A stretch of 64,000 nt of DNA from Bacteroidales bacterium (GCA_016281315.1 JAEEIJ010000056.1:62001-126000); one strand, 5' to 3'. Counted from the first letter of the stretch, positions 16,886-25,799 are shown. The notes: generated from the sequence alone by a model not told the origin. Program-made: numbers and translations.

Positions 16886-18340
16886 ATGAAACAGAATACC
16901 CTTTTGCTCTTTGCCACCGCCTTTGCCCTGGCAGCCTGCGTGGCCGAGCCTGCGCCAGAGAATCCCGCCGCACCCAAGGCCGAATTCATTCCCGGCCCTA
17001 CATCGTTCAGCGTTTACGCCGAGGGGGAACCTGTCCCCGTGCCCAAAGCCGTCATCGGCCAGAATGGCAACAACAAGCCCCAGACCTTCTGGGAAGACGG
17101 TGATGCCATCTCCGTCTATTCCTCCAAGGATACCGACCTGAGCGCCGCCGCGGGGCACAAGTTCGTGACGCACCTCTCGGCCAATGCCACATCGGCCACC
17201 TTCGAACTGGCCGATGAAAACCCGCTTCCTGCGGGGAATTACCTGGCTACCTATCCCTACCGTTCGGCCGCAAGAGGCGTGAACTTCTCCGTGGACCCGT
17301 ACCGGGTCGCGGCCGTGGACGTGCCCAATTCCCAGACGCTGGTGGCCGGCAGCTTTGACCGGAAGGCGAACCCCGCCGTGGCCTATATGGCCTCCGACGG
17401 AACTTCCATGCCCTTCAAGAACGCCGCCGCCCTGCTGAAATTCCGCGTGGGAGAAAGCAACATCGTCGCCGGTCGCATCGAGGTGGATCCTGCCGACATC
17501 ATTTCCGGTCGTTTCCGGGCCGATGTGAACACCACTACCTACGAGCCGGTGCTGACCACCTATTCCGACCAGAGCTATTACAATTTCATCAATTTCAAGA
17601 TTGATGGCACCACCGCGTTGGCAACGGGAACGGACTACTATGTGGCCGTCCGTCCCACTACCCTCACCTCAGATCTGAAGATTTACCTGAACGGAAACCT
17701 GGTGAAAACCATCAACGCCAGCCAGCTGCCTTCCATTGCCCGCAACGGGATTTACAATCTGGGAACGCTGACTACACCCTCTCAGCCGACGGAGAAGAAG
17801 CTGTTCTTCGACTTCACGGTCAATCAGGCGGATGTGGACCCGACGGAAGGATGGCCTACGGAGAAGGATCAGGCTGCGACCAATGCTTCGGGCGGCCTGC
17901 CCTGTACCTACAACCTGTATGGCGTTCCCTACGTTTTCACCCTGGCTGACTGCTCAGGCGCTTCGGGACGGCGGATATTCTGGTCAAATACCAATACTTA
18001 TGGGCACCGGATTGTATTCTTTGCGGCGGAGCGGTATCTCGGAACACCGGCAATAGATGGTTACAAACTCGTTCATGTCCGCGCCACCAGCAGCCGTATG
18101 GATAACACGACGGCCTCGGAAACCCTGGAGCCGAAGATAGGAATCGTCTCCAATATCGTCGCCTCAAAGGCTACCCCGACCTATGTCACGGGCGGTGAGC
18201 TCCAGACCTGGGCCGCCGGCAACAACCACGAAGCCTACGATTATGAGCTCTCCGGAACGGCGGACAATACCGTATATTATCTGTATGCCAAGGTAAAAGG
18301 CGCCGTCCAGACCCTCACCCTTACCTACGTCCCCATTTGA
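16886..18340 (+). CDS. Fimbrillin-like surface lipoprotein with C-terminal beta domain; in frame with downstream EEP after TGA
   Basis: A 484-residue lipoprotein (Cys18 in FALAACVAEP). Residues about 30-300 show fimbrillin-like features: FWEDGDAISVYSS, LATYPYRS, FKNAAALLKFRVG, DYYVAVRPT, GIYNLGTL. Residues about 310-484 carry the beta domain also duplicated in the lipoprotein at 10955 (GWPTEKDQ, FTLADCSGA, RYLGTPAIDGYKL, YVTGGELQTW, YELSGTADNTVYYLY, LTLTY). I chose ATG 16886, 9 bases after another in-frame ATG, because the signal peptide starts there and AAGGATGGAG precedes it. The TGA at 18338 is followed, in the same frame and after four codons, by the EEP ORF at 18353. The pair may therefore be a fusion broken by one stop. 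Confidence 0.8.
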   Translation: MKQNTLLLFATAFALAACVAEPAPENPAAPKAEFIPGPTSFSVYAEGEPVPVPKAVIGQNGNNKPQTFWEDGDAISVYSSKDTDLSAAAGHKFVTHLSANATSATFELADENPLPAGNYLATYPYRSAARGVNFSVDPYRVAAVDVPNSQTLVAGSFDRKANPAVAYMASDGTSMPFKNAAALLKFRVGESNIVAGRIEVDPADIISGRFRADVNTTTYEPVLTTYSDQSYYNFINFKIDGTTALATGTDYYVAVRPTTLTSDLKIYLNGNLVKTINASQLPSIARNGIYNLGTLTTPSQPTEKKLFFDFTVNQADVDPTEGWPTEKDQAATNASGGLPCTYNLYGVPYVFTLADCSGASGRRIFWSNTNTYGHRIVFFAAERYLGTPAIDGYKLVHVRATSSRMDNTTASETLEPKIGIVSNIVASKATPTYVTGGELQTWAAGNNHEAYDYELSGTADNTVYYLYAKVKGAVQTLTLTYVPI

Positions 18341-18352
18341 AGGGACGACGAG

Positions 18353-19138
18353 GTGGCCCGGGTGGGCACCTACAACGTCCGATACATCACTACGGAGGAG
18401 GACGCGAACAATAACTGGGAGAACCGGAAGACGCGCGTGGTGCGCTCCATCCGGGAGAACGACTTCGACGTTTTCGGCCTTCAGGAATGCAGTCCCGACA
18501 TCCAGACCTATCTGGATTCCGAGCTCTCCGACACCTACGCTTTCCGCTTCTTCAGCCCCTATGTGGCGAGTGGAAGCGGGAGCGGGGGGCAGGCTATCGG
18601 CCTGGCCTACAAGGCTTCGAAGTATACCCTGAGCGACTGGCATTACTGGTGGTGCGGCGATACGCCTTCCGTGATGAGCGTCAACGACGATCCCCACAAG
18701 CGGGGCGGCTGCTGTGCCATGTTCACCAGCATCGCCACCGGAACCAGGTTCTTCGTGATGGTCCATCACGGCTGTCTGGACGCCACGCTCCGGGAGCAGT
18801 ACGCCCCGCAGTTCCGCCAGATGGAGGAGCAGTATAACCCGAACGGCTATCCGTCCTTCTTCGTGGGAGACCTCAATGCCCAGCCGTCCGACCCTGCCAT
18901 GGTCATTTATCGGCAATACTGGAGCGACGCCTACTACAGCAACGCCTCCAAGAGCGGCCCTTACTGCACGTACAACGCCTTCAATCTGGACCGGAACATG
19001 TACACGCACAAGAACCATCTGGACTACGTGTACTACCGGAATGCCACGCCGCTGCGCTACGTGTGCAACGACCGCCTGTACGATGGCTACTACGCCTCGG
19101 ACCACCTGCCTGTCTATGCGGAGATGAAGCTGGACTGA
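18353..19138 (+). CDS. EEP-family hydrolase domain without its own signal peptide (possible read-through or broken fusion part)
   Basis: 261 residues counted from a GTG. It is a complete EEP domain: RVGTYNVRY, FGLQECSP, HHGCLDA, VGDLNAQP, DYVYYRN, SDHLPVYAEM. It is the third EEP paralogue of PUL1 and shares the KRGGCC segment with the first. There is no ATG and no signal peptide, unlike the other two. The frame is continuous with the lipoprotein gene upstream across one TGA (18338-18340), and the residues between (RDDEVARVGTYN) resemble the start of the EEP domain in the 13735 gene (DDVRIGTYN). Options: a separate cytoplasmic enzyme started at GTG by coupling, stop read-through, or a nonsense mutation or sequencing error in one long gene. 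The 3' end overlaps the convergent gene by 25 bases. Confidence 0.75.
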   Translation: MARVGTYNVRYITTEEDANNNWENRKTRVVRSIRENDFDVFGLQECSPDIQTYLDSELSDTYAFRFFSPYVASGSGSGGQAIGLAYKASKYTLSDWHYWWCGDTPSVMSVNDDPHKRGGCCAMFTSIATGTRFFVMVHHGCLDATLREQYAPQFRQMEEQYNPNGYPSFFVGDLNAQPSDPAMVIYRQYWSDAYYSNASKSGPYCTYNAFNLDRNMYTHKNHLDYVYYRNATPLRYVCNDRLYDGYYASDHLPVYAEMKLD

Positions 19139-21855
19139 GTGGTAACCCGGTTCACTAAATAGACAATACTGCGATAGGGTACGCCGCCATGGGTGGTGAG
19201 CCCTATTTCGCAGGTACGGCTGTTGGAAAAGCCTTCCTGCACGCCGTCCGCTTTCAGGGCGGGCCGAAGCTTGCGCAGGGCATAGGCGTTAAGTTCGGGG
19301 TGGGTCATGCCTTTGTCACCGGCATAGGCGCAGCAGCCCACACCCTCCGGGACGATGACCTTTGTAGAACACAGCCGGGCCAGGTTCACCAGGGTGTCCC
19401 CCAGACCCATCAGGCGCGTGGAGCAGGTAATATGGACGGCTACGGGTTCATCTGTAGGATGGAATTCCAGTCGCTCGCGCAGGAACTTCCAGATGAATTC
19501 GGCCGGTTCATACAGCGGCAGGCTTTTGATATGGACGCGCATCCGGTGCAGGCAGGGGCTTTGGTCGCAAAGGACTGGGTACTTCCCGTGGCCTGATGCC
19601 TCCCAGAGCGCCTCTTCGAGTTCCCGAATCTTGCGGTCGGCCACCTCGGGCATGCCTTTGCTTTCCCAGATGGTGCCGCAACACAGCGCGTCCATTCCGG
19701 CGGGAAAGAGGACTTCATAACCGGCTTTCTCCAGGAGTGCCACGGTTTCTTCTACCAGGGGGCGCACGTTGTCTCCGGGCTTCGGACCCATGGTCTGGTT
19801 GATGCAGCTGGGGAAGTAGACCACCTTGTCCGGGTGGGACTTCCATCCGAGTTTTTCAGGCTTGTAAGGAAGCGGGGTTTCGCTCGTCCAGAGGGGCGCC
19901 CCTATGGCGTGTAGGCCTTTCCCTACGGCACTCATAGCCTTGGGGCCGATGACTGCGCGTCCGGCATTCGCCAGCCCCAGGATGCCGCGCAGGGCCTTCT
20001 TGGTGCCGCGGAAATGCTCTGCCACCCAGGCGCCGGCCTTCTGCCCGGCGGGGGAGAGGGATTCCTGTCGAAGCCGGTGGGTGGTATCGGCCACGCTGAT
20101 ACCCATGGGGCAGGAGAGGGAGCAAAGCCCGTCGCCGGCACAGGTGTCCAGGCCGGGATAGCGGAACGCCTTTTCCAGCGCCTTGTACGGCTTTCCGGCG
20201 GCCTTCCTTCGTGCGATCTCCCGCAGAATCACGATACGGGTGCGGGAGCTCAGTGTGAAACCGCAGGAGGTGCAGTTCACCTCGCAGAAGCCGCATTCGA
20301 TGCACTTGTCAAGATCGGCCTGCAGAATAGGCACGTCTTTCAGGTTCTTCAGGTAGCACTCCGGATCCTTGTTGAAGATGACGCCGGGGTTCAGGATGCC
20401 CTGCGGGTCAAAAATCGACTTGATGCGGCGCATCACCGCGAAGGCTTCGGCGCCCCATTCGCGTTCCACGAAGGGGGCCATGTTGCGTCCGGTGCCATGT
20501 TCGGCCTTGAGGGAACCGTCGTAGCGGTCGACCACCAGGGAAACCACGTCGCGGATCATTTCATCATAACGCCGGATTTCTTCCGGGCTGTCGAAGGACT
20601 GATTGATGATGAAGTGGAAATTGCCTTCCAACGCATGCCCGTAGATGCAGGAATCGTCGTACCCATGGCGGTCCAGCAGGGCCGACAGTTCCGCAGTGGC
20701 TTCCGGCAGCCGGTCCACGGGGAAGGCGATGTCTTCGATGATACAGGTGGTCCCCGGCCTGCGGAGGCTGCCCACGGTGGGGAAGATTCCGGCGCGGAGG
20801 GCCCAGTAGCGGGCAGCTTCGGCCGGATCGGCGGTAAAGCGGACCTCTGCCTGGAACGGCTCCAGGGCTTTTCGGATGGCTTCGATTTGTGCCCGCAGTT
20901 CCTCTTCGCTGCCGGCCTGCGTCTCCGTGAGAACGGCCGTGAGGGAAGGGACGGGGAGGTCCAGGTGGGGGTCCTTGACGGAAACCAGGGAGCGTTTGTC
21001 CAGCAGTTCCGCCGCCGAGACCCGGCAGTGCCGGAGGGCTACCACCGCCCGGGCCGCCGTGACGATGTCCGGGAAATACACCATGGCGCTGGCCTTGTAC
21101 GGTGTGATGGGCAAGGTTCCCATGGTCACTTCTGAGAGAAAGGCCAGGGTGCCCTCGGAGCCCACCAGCAGATGGGCGATGATCTCGAAGGGGTCTTCGT
21201 AGGCGATCAAGGGCCTCAGATTGAGCCCCATCACATTCTTGATGCGGTATTTATTCCGGATGCGGGTGGCGAGCGCCTCGTTTTCAAGCACTTCTTCCCG
21301 GAGGGCCGATATGGCCTCCAGCATTTCCGGATGGCTTTTCCGGAAGGCTTCGCGTGAAGCTCCCGAACCGGTGTCCAGCAGGGTCCCGTCGGCTAGAATC
21401 ATCCGCGCGCTGCGAAGGAGCTGGTCCGAGTTCGCGTGCGTGCCACAGCTCATGCCGGAGGCGTTGTTGTTCACGATTCCGCCCACCATGCAGCTCCCGA
21501 TGGAAGCCGGATCCGGGCCGAACTTCCGGCCGTTTTTTGCCAGGAGCCGGTTCACCTGTGCGCCTACAAGTCCCGGCTGCAGGGTGACGGTGGTGTCTTC
21601 GTTGTACCGGAACTTTTCCCAGTTCTTTCCCGCCACCAGGAGAATCCCCTCCGTGATGGCCTGGCCGGAAAGGGAGGTGCCGGCGGCGCGGAAAGTGACA
21701 CCGGTTCGGCTTTTCGCCGCCTCCGCGAGGGTCTCGATGACATCGGCCTCCGAGCTGGCCCGTACCACCTTTTGGGGAATGAGGCGGTACTCGCCCGCAT
21801 CCGTCCCCCAGGCGATGCGCCGGAGTTCGTCGGTATAAACTTTACTGCTTTGCAT
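19114..21855 (-). CDS. FAD/Fe-S D-lactate dehydrogenase-type oxidoreductase
   Basis: A 913-residue cytoplasmic or membrane-associated enzyme that oxidises D-lactate or a similar 2-hydroxyacid to the keto acid. Order: an FAD-binding PCMH domain (FRAAGTSLSGQAITEG, residues 55-70; GPDPASIGSCMVGGIVNNN, 113-131), an FAD-oxidase C-terminal domain with HALEGNFHFI and EHGTGRNMAPF, and a ferredoxin-like domain with Cys518/521/524/528 (CIECGFCEVNC) and Cys572/578/582 (CAGDGLCSLSCP). Cys-rich CCG domains close it (LCCGTIWESKG, VGCCAYAGDKG). I chose ATG 21855 because conserved sequence begins there; the longer start at 21969 adds a Thr/Pro-rich shadow. It overlaps the end of the GH3 gene by 14 bases, which suggests coupling. 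The exact substrate is inferred. Confidence 0.85.
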   Translation of the reverse strand: MQSSKVYTDELRRIAWGTDAGEYRLIPQKVVRASSEADVIETLAEAAKSRTGVTFRAAGTSLSGQAITEGILLVAGKNWEKFRYNEDTTVTLQPGLVGAQVNRLLAKNGRKFGPDPASIGSCMVGGIVNNNASGMSCGTHANSDQLLRSARMILADGTLLDTGSGASREAFRKSHPEMLEAISALREEVLENEALATRIRNKYRIKNVMGLNLRPLIAYEDPFEIIAHLLVGSEGTLAFLSEVTMGTLPITPYKASAMVYFPDIVTAARAVVALRHCRVSAAELLDKRSLVSVKDPHLDLPVPSLTAVLTETQAGSEEELRAQIEAIRKALEPFQAEVRFTADPAEAARYWALRAGIFPTVGSLRRPGTTCIIEDIAFPVDRLPEATAELSALLDRHGYDDSCIYGHALEGNFHFIINQSFDSPEEIRRYDEMIRDVVSLVVDRYDGSLKAEHGTGRNMAPFVEREWGAEAFAVMRRIKSIFDPQGILNPGVIFNKDPECYLKNLKDVPILQADLDKCIECGFCEVNCTSCGFTLSSRTRIVILREIARRKAAGKPYKALEKAFRYPGLDTCAGDGLCSLSCPMGISVADTTHRLRQESLSPAGQKAGAWVAEHFRGTKKALRGILGLANAGRAVIGPKAMSAVGKGLHAIGAPLWTSETPLPYKPEKLGWKSHPDKVVYFPSCINQTMGPKPGDNVRPLVEETVALLEKAGYEVLFPAGMDALCCGTIWESKGMPEVADRKIRELEEALWEASGHGKYPVLCDQSPCLHRMRVHIKSLPLYEPAEFIWKFLRERLEFHPTDEPVAVHITCSTRLMGLGDTLVNLARLCSTKVIVPEGVGCCAYAGDKGMTHPELNAYALRKLRPALKADGVQEGFSNSRTCEIGLTTHGGVPYRSIVYLVNRVTTQSSFISA

Positions 21856-24106
21856 ACTTGCGGGTTCGCCCGTCCTGAATGACTCCTTTCCAGTTAAGGC
21901 CGAAGGCAAAGTCGTAGGTGTTGCCGTCGGCATCGGTGTAGCAGCGCATGTCGTGCGGGGTGTCCTCAAACTGCTCTTCCACAGTGCGCATGTCGGCGGG
22001 GAGCTGGCAGGGAAGAAGGCCGCAGGGTTCGAAACGGCCGCTCACCACATCCAGAAGGGCGTTGTTGCATACGCCGAAACTGAGGAGGATCGCATCCGCA
22101 AAGGGCTCTACCTCTGCCGGGACGAAGGGGCGGTCCACGTGTACCACCAAAATGACCGGCTTGTCGCCCATCGCGCGGCGCGCTTCCTGAACCATCTCCA
22201 TGTCGGGCTCGTTGGAAGAGGTCTCCGTACGTCCCTTATAGCTGCGGTTGGCCGATGCTTCCACGGGGTCGCCGCCGGCGAGGCTCACCTCGCGGGCGAA
22301 TTCGGCCGTATAGGGGCCCCACTGGAGGCTGATGGGATTGTAGTGCCCGTCGGGGTCCTCCGCCGTGGGCATGCTATAGCCCCAGTGGCCGTAGGGAGTC
22401 TTGATGGAGACGAGGGCGAAATCGGCCTCCTCCGGCGTCTGGGCAATCTCGAAATACTGGCTCAGGAGATCGTGGGAGAAGGGATACTCGTCATACTCCG
22501 GGACGGGTTTCATCCAGTGGTTGATGCCGGCGGGAACGTGACGGAGGGGCTCCCAGACCTTCAGGCGGCCCTTTATGGGCAGGGCCTTCCCATGATTCTT
22601 GATAAGGGTGACGGACTTCAGCTGAGCCTGGTACCCGGCGGCCACGAATTCCTTGCAACCGACGAGTTCATCGGCCTTCTTAGGACTCACATACGGATTT
22701 TCAAAGAGGCCCACGCGGAAGATGTTCAGCAGGAGCCGGCGGGCCGATGTCTCAAAGCGCTCGCGGGCGCTTTCCTCCCCGTATTTGTCTATCCAAAGCT
22801 GGTAGGCTTCCAGGCTGGGGCCATTGTCGTACACGCCGCCCAACTGGTCTACGCCTGCCTCGAAGACTTTCAGACGTTTTTCGGCGGCGGAGGCCGTCTC
22901 CATCCCCCAGGGCGTACCCAGGTGTTCGTACGGTTTCTTGTAATCCTTCACGATGCCCCAGTCCGTGCACACCACGCCGTCGTAGCGGTTCTTGTCGCGC
23001 AGCAGTTCCTGGATGATGTAGTGGCTGAATCCGTTGCCCACATTCTCCCCGGAAGGGTCCTGGCCGTAGGAAATGGTGTAGTAGGGCATGACGGCCGACG
23101 CCATCTTCGTCTTCCCGGGCAGCTTGAAGGCACCCTCCTCGAAGGGGATGAGGCCCAGGGCGAAGTTCCCGCCCGGATAGACGGCATATTTGCCGATCCC
23201 GAAGTGGGCGTCGCGTCCGCCTTCGCCGGCACCGCCGCCCGGCCAGTGCTTCACCATGCAGTTCACGCTCTCCTCACCCCAGCCGGTCTTGCTGCCCGGG
23301 GTGGTCTGGAAGGCTTCACAGTATTCGCGGGCGATGTCCCGGCTCAGGTACGGGTCTTCGCTGAAAGTGCCGTAGAAGCGCCTCCAGCGGGGCTCCCCGG
23401 CAATGTCAATCTGCGGCGAAAGGGCAGTGGTAAGGCCCAAGGCACGGTATTCTTTGGATACGATTTCTCCGTGGCTCCTGATGACGTCCATGTCGAAGGT
23501 GGCTGCCATCCCAATCTCCCGCGGCCAGCGGGAAATGCTGCTGGTGCCGTCCGGGTCGAACTCTCCGTCCGGCTCGTGGTTATATGTGCTGGTATTGGCC
23601 TTCCCGTTTGTGTAGTTGCGGGGGTCGGTGGAGTTGTTGGCCGGGATGCCCAGAGGCTCGCTTTCGCAGAAAGCCTGCACCTTGTTGGCCCAGGCGGCAC
23701 CCGTTCCGGGGCTGGCGATGCCCGCCACCAGCACGTGCCGCACGTGGTCCTCCTTGAGGAACTGGATCTGCTTTTCTGTGAGCGCCGGCGTGTCGATGGT
23801 CTGTCCCGAGGAGTAAATCATCAAGCCGCAGATCTGCTCGATGTCCATCCTTTTCGCCAGGTCTTCGGCGCGTTTTTCGGGCTTCAGGCGCCAGTCCTCA
23901 TAGGGATTGAGCGCCCCGTCGCGGTTCAGGTCCTTGAACAGGTAGCCGTCCACCTCCAGGGTGGGGGCCGATACATATCCCAGGGTGGGGCCTTTGCTCT
24001 GATGAGCCAGGGTATAACCCTCCAGGGACTCGATTTGAATGGCGTTTTTCCCGCAGGCTGCGGTGAGCAGCACGGCGGCTGCCAGAAGGATGTGTTTGGT
24101 GGTCAT
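21842..24106 (-). CDS. Lipoprotein glycoside hydrolase family 3
   Basis: A 754-residue exported enzyme (lipobox LLTAACGK, Cys18) that removes terminal beta-linked sugars. It has a Ca-loop-like DLNRDGALNPYEDW (residues 59-72), then the GH3 barrel: SPQIDIAGEPRWRRFYGTF, FSEDPYL, VKHWPGGG (Lys286-His287), and the nucleophile in GVVCTDWGI (Asp382). An alpha/beta sandwich follows (KSVTLIKNHGKALPIKG). Length is normal for GH3. First gene of a two-gene minus-strand unit with the FAD/Fe-S enzyme. Its promoter faces the esterase gene at 24257, and the shared gap holds AAACCGGTTT. Beta-glucosidase or beta-xylosidase specificity cannot be set. Confidence 0.88.
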   Translation of the reverse strand: MTTKHILLAAAVLLTAACGKNAIQIESLEGYTLAHQSKGPTLGYVSAPTLEVDGYLFKDLNRDGALNPYEDWRLKPEKRAEDLAKRMDIEQICGLMIYSSGQTIDTPALTEKQIQFLKEDHVRHVLVAGIASPGTGAAWANKVQAFCESEPLGIPANNSTDPRNYTNGKANTSTYNHEPDGEFDPDGTSSISRWPREIGMAATFDMDVIRSHGEIVSKEYRALGLTTALSPQIDIAGEPRWRRFYGTFSEDPYLSRDIAREYCEAFQTTPGSKTGWGEESVNCMVKHWPGGGAGEGGRDAHFGIGKYAVYPGGNFALGLIPFEEGAFKLPGKTKMASAVMPYYTISYGQDPSGENVGNGFSHYIIQELLRDKNRYDGVVCTDWGIVKDYKKPYEHLGTPWGMETASAAEKRLKVFEAGVDQLGGVYDNGPSLEAYQLWIDKYGEESARERFETSARRLLLNIFRVGLFENPYVSPKKADELVGCKEFVAAGYQAQLKSVTLIKNHGKALPIKGRLKVWEPLRHVPAGINHWMKPVPEYDEYPFSHDLLSQYFEIAQTPEEADFALVSIKTPYGHWGYSMPTAEDPDGHYNPISLQWGPYTAEFAREVSLAGGDPVEASANRSYKGRTETSSNEPDMEMVQEARRAMGDKPVILVVHVDRPFVPAEVEPFADAILLSFGVCNNALLDVVSGRFEPCGLLPCQLPADMRTVEEQFEDTPHDMRCYTDADGNTYDFAFGLNWKGVIQDGRTRKYAKQ

Positions 24107-24128
24107 TTGTTATTATAATATGGCTGGG

Positions 24129-24136
24129 TAAAGGTA
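24129..24136 (-). promoter_or_regulatory. -7-like element of the GH3/FAD-dehydrogenase unit
   Basis: Minus-strand TACCTTTA, one base off TAnnTTTG, 22 bases before the ATG at 24106. The same variant appears at 32414. Confidence 0.5.
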
Positions 24137-24183
24137 CGGCTTTCTTTGCGGAATAGCAATGTGGGAAAGGCTGCAGAAGCTCT

Positions 24184-24193
24184 AAACCGGTTT
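24184..24193. promoter_or_regulatory. AAACCGGTTT palindrome between divergent GH3 and esterase genes
   Basis: A perfect 10-base palindrome identical to the one beside the start of the regulator gene (28783-28792). An isolated AACCAG (ACCAG at 24216-24220) lies 22 bases further on, echoing the two-part spacing at the other sites, but the second ACCRG is missing. It probably belongs to the same regulon. Confidence 0.6.
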
Positions 24194-24243
24194 GCAAAAA
24201 CGAAAAAACTATCAAACCAGGAGTGATGTTCGAGGATTATTCG

Positions 24244-24251
24244 TAGTTTTG
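24244..24251 (+). promoter_or_regulatory. -7 promoter element, leaderless esterase gene
   Basis: TAGTTTTG matches TAnnTTTG, followed by TAACC and the ATG at 24257. The start site is expected at or next to the start codon. Confidence 0.65.
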
Positions 24252-24256
24252 TAACC

Positions 24257-25696
24257 ATGAAAAAGACTGTTTGCATCCTTGCGCTGTGGGTCCTGGCGGC
24301 CGCAGCCGTTCAGGCCAAAGTGGAGCTTCCGCCGGTGCTTTCAGACAATATGGTCCTGCAGCAGAAGCAGGAAGTGGCCCTGTGGGGAAAGGCCACGGGA
24401 AAGAAAGTGACCATCACCGCCACCTGGACCAAAAAGAAGACGGTGGTAAGGCCGGAGGCCGATGGCAACTGGTTCGTCCGCATCCCCACGCCCGCCGCCG
24501 GAGGTCCCTATGAGATCACCTTCAACGACGGAGAGAAACTCACGCTGAAGAACGTCCTCATCGGCGAGGTGTGGTATTGCGGCGGGCAGTCCAATATGGA
24601 TATGCCCGTGAAAGGCTTCGAGGCCCAGCCGGTGGAGCACAGCACCGAATACATCCTGCGTGCTAAGCCCTCCGTGCCCATCCGCATCTGCAAGGTGCCC
24701 AATACAAAGTCCAAGACCCCGCTTCCCAAAGTGGAAGCTTTCTGGGTGGAAAACAAGCCCGAGGAAGTGATGAATGCCAGCGCCACGGGCTATTTCTTCG
24801 CCCAAAAGCTGTATGAGATGCTGGAGGTTCCCATCGGCATCATTACCGTGGACTGGGGCGGATCGTCCATCGAGAGCTGGATGAGCCGGGAGCTGCTCGA
24901 GCGGGAATTCCCCGGGGAGTTCGACACAGCCCTGCTGGACACCGCGCCGCTGGAGGACCTCAAAGGCTCGCGCCACCCTTGTATCCTTTATAATGGAATG
25001 GTGGAAGGCCTGGCGCCGTTTACTTTCAAGGGAATGATCTGGTATCAGGGAGAGACCAACCGGGGCCGATGGGAGCAGTACACGCGCCTGCAGCCCGCCT
25101 ACGTAAAGATGATGCGGGAACTGTTCCAGAACCCGGATGCGCCCTTCTACTTCGTCCAGATTGCGCCCTACACCTATCAGCCCCAGTACAAGGACCTCTT
25201 CACTTCCGGCTATTTCTGCGAAGCGCAGGAGAAGACGCTGGCCCTCATTCCTCACAGCGGAATGGTGACGACGACGGACATCGGCTCGTATTCAACCATC
25301 CATCCGCCCAAGAAACTGGAAGTGGGGAACCGCCTGGCGTACCTGGCCCTCGTGAAGGACTATGGCTTCAAGGGCATCAATCCGGTGGCGCCCACCTATA
25401 AAAGCGTGGAATTCAGCGGCGAAGAAGCCATCGTCACCTTCGAGGTGGACAGGCTGGGAATCGGGCCGATGAATACGGACCTGGGCGGCTTCGAGCTCGC
25501 CGGCGAGGACCGCGTTTTCCACCCTGCTATAGGCCGGCTCAAGAACAAGAAAGTGGTCGTCACTTCGCCCGAAGTGCCGGCCCCGGTGGCCCTCCGCTAC
25601 TGCTTCCGCAACTGGTGCGTGGGCTCCGTCTTCAGCGCCTGGGGCATCCCTGCAGGCCCTTTCCGTACGGATGACTGGGACGACCTAAGACAATAA
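24257..25696 (+). CDS. Sialate O-acetylesterase-family SGNH esterase
   Basis: A 479-residue exported esterase that removes O-acetyl groups from sialic acid or other glycan sugars. Signal peptide MKKTVCILALWVLAAAAVQA. An N-terminal beta domain (VLSDNMVLQQ...VALWGKATG) is followed by the SGNH domain with WYCGGQSNMDM (nucleophile Ser112), VDWGGSSIESWMS and the block WYQGETNRGRW. Near the end TTDIGSYSTIHPPKKLEVGN holds the likely Asp/His pair. Monocistronic, with an AAACCGGTTT palindrome upstream, which places it among the genes co-regulated with the GH5 enzymes and PUL2. A weak hairpin (TCCCG/CGGGA, 25714-25730) follows the stop. Confidence 0.85.
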   Translation: MKKTVCILALWVLAAAAVQAKVELPPVLSDNMVLQQKQEVALWGKATGKKVTITATWTKKKTVVRPEADGNWFVRIPTPAAGGPYEITFNDGEKLTLKNVLIGEVWYCGGQSNMDMPVKGFEAQPVEHSTEYILRAKPSVPIRICKVPNTKSKTPLPKVEAFWVENKPEEVMNASATGYFFAQKLYEMLEVPIGIITVDWGGSSIESWMSRELLEREFPGEFDTALLDTAPLEDLKGSRHPCILYNGMVEGLAPFTFKGMIWYQGETNRGRWEQYTRLQPAYVKMMRELFQNPDAPFYFVQIAPYTYQPQYKDLFTSGYFCEAQEKTLALIPHSGMVTTTDIGSYSTIHPPKKLEVGNRLAYLALVKDYGFKGINPVAPTYKSVEFSGEEAIVTFEVDRLGIGPMNTDLGGFELAGEDRVFHPAIGRLKNKKVVVTSPEVPAPVALRYCFRNWCVGSVFSAWGIPAGPFRTDDWDDLRQ

Positions 25697-25781
25697 GTCG
25701 TTAGTGCTTTCTGTCCCGGATTCTTCGGGATTCCAACTTGTTTATAAAAAATCGGTCCGAAATAGGCGCGATAAGAATCAG

Positions 25782-25799
25782 ACCAGTGCGGACCGGTTT
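25782..25799. promoter_or_regulatory. Operator candidate ACCAG-N5-ACCGG upstream of small ORF B
   Basis: ACCAGTGCGGACCGGTTT: two ACCRG units 10 bases apart, the second inside a near-AAACCGGTTT palindrome. It ends 11 bases before the -7 element at 25811. The same design occurs at 28816, 32385 and 34831. Confidence 0.65.

Noticed and set aside
21953..24118. 721-residue plus-strand ORF opposite the GH3 gene
   Set aside because: Shadow frame; the minus strand carries an intact GH3 with its catalytic motifs.
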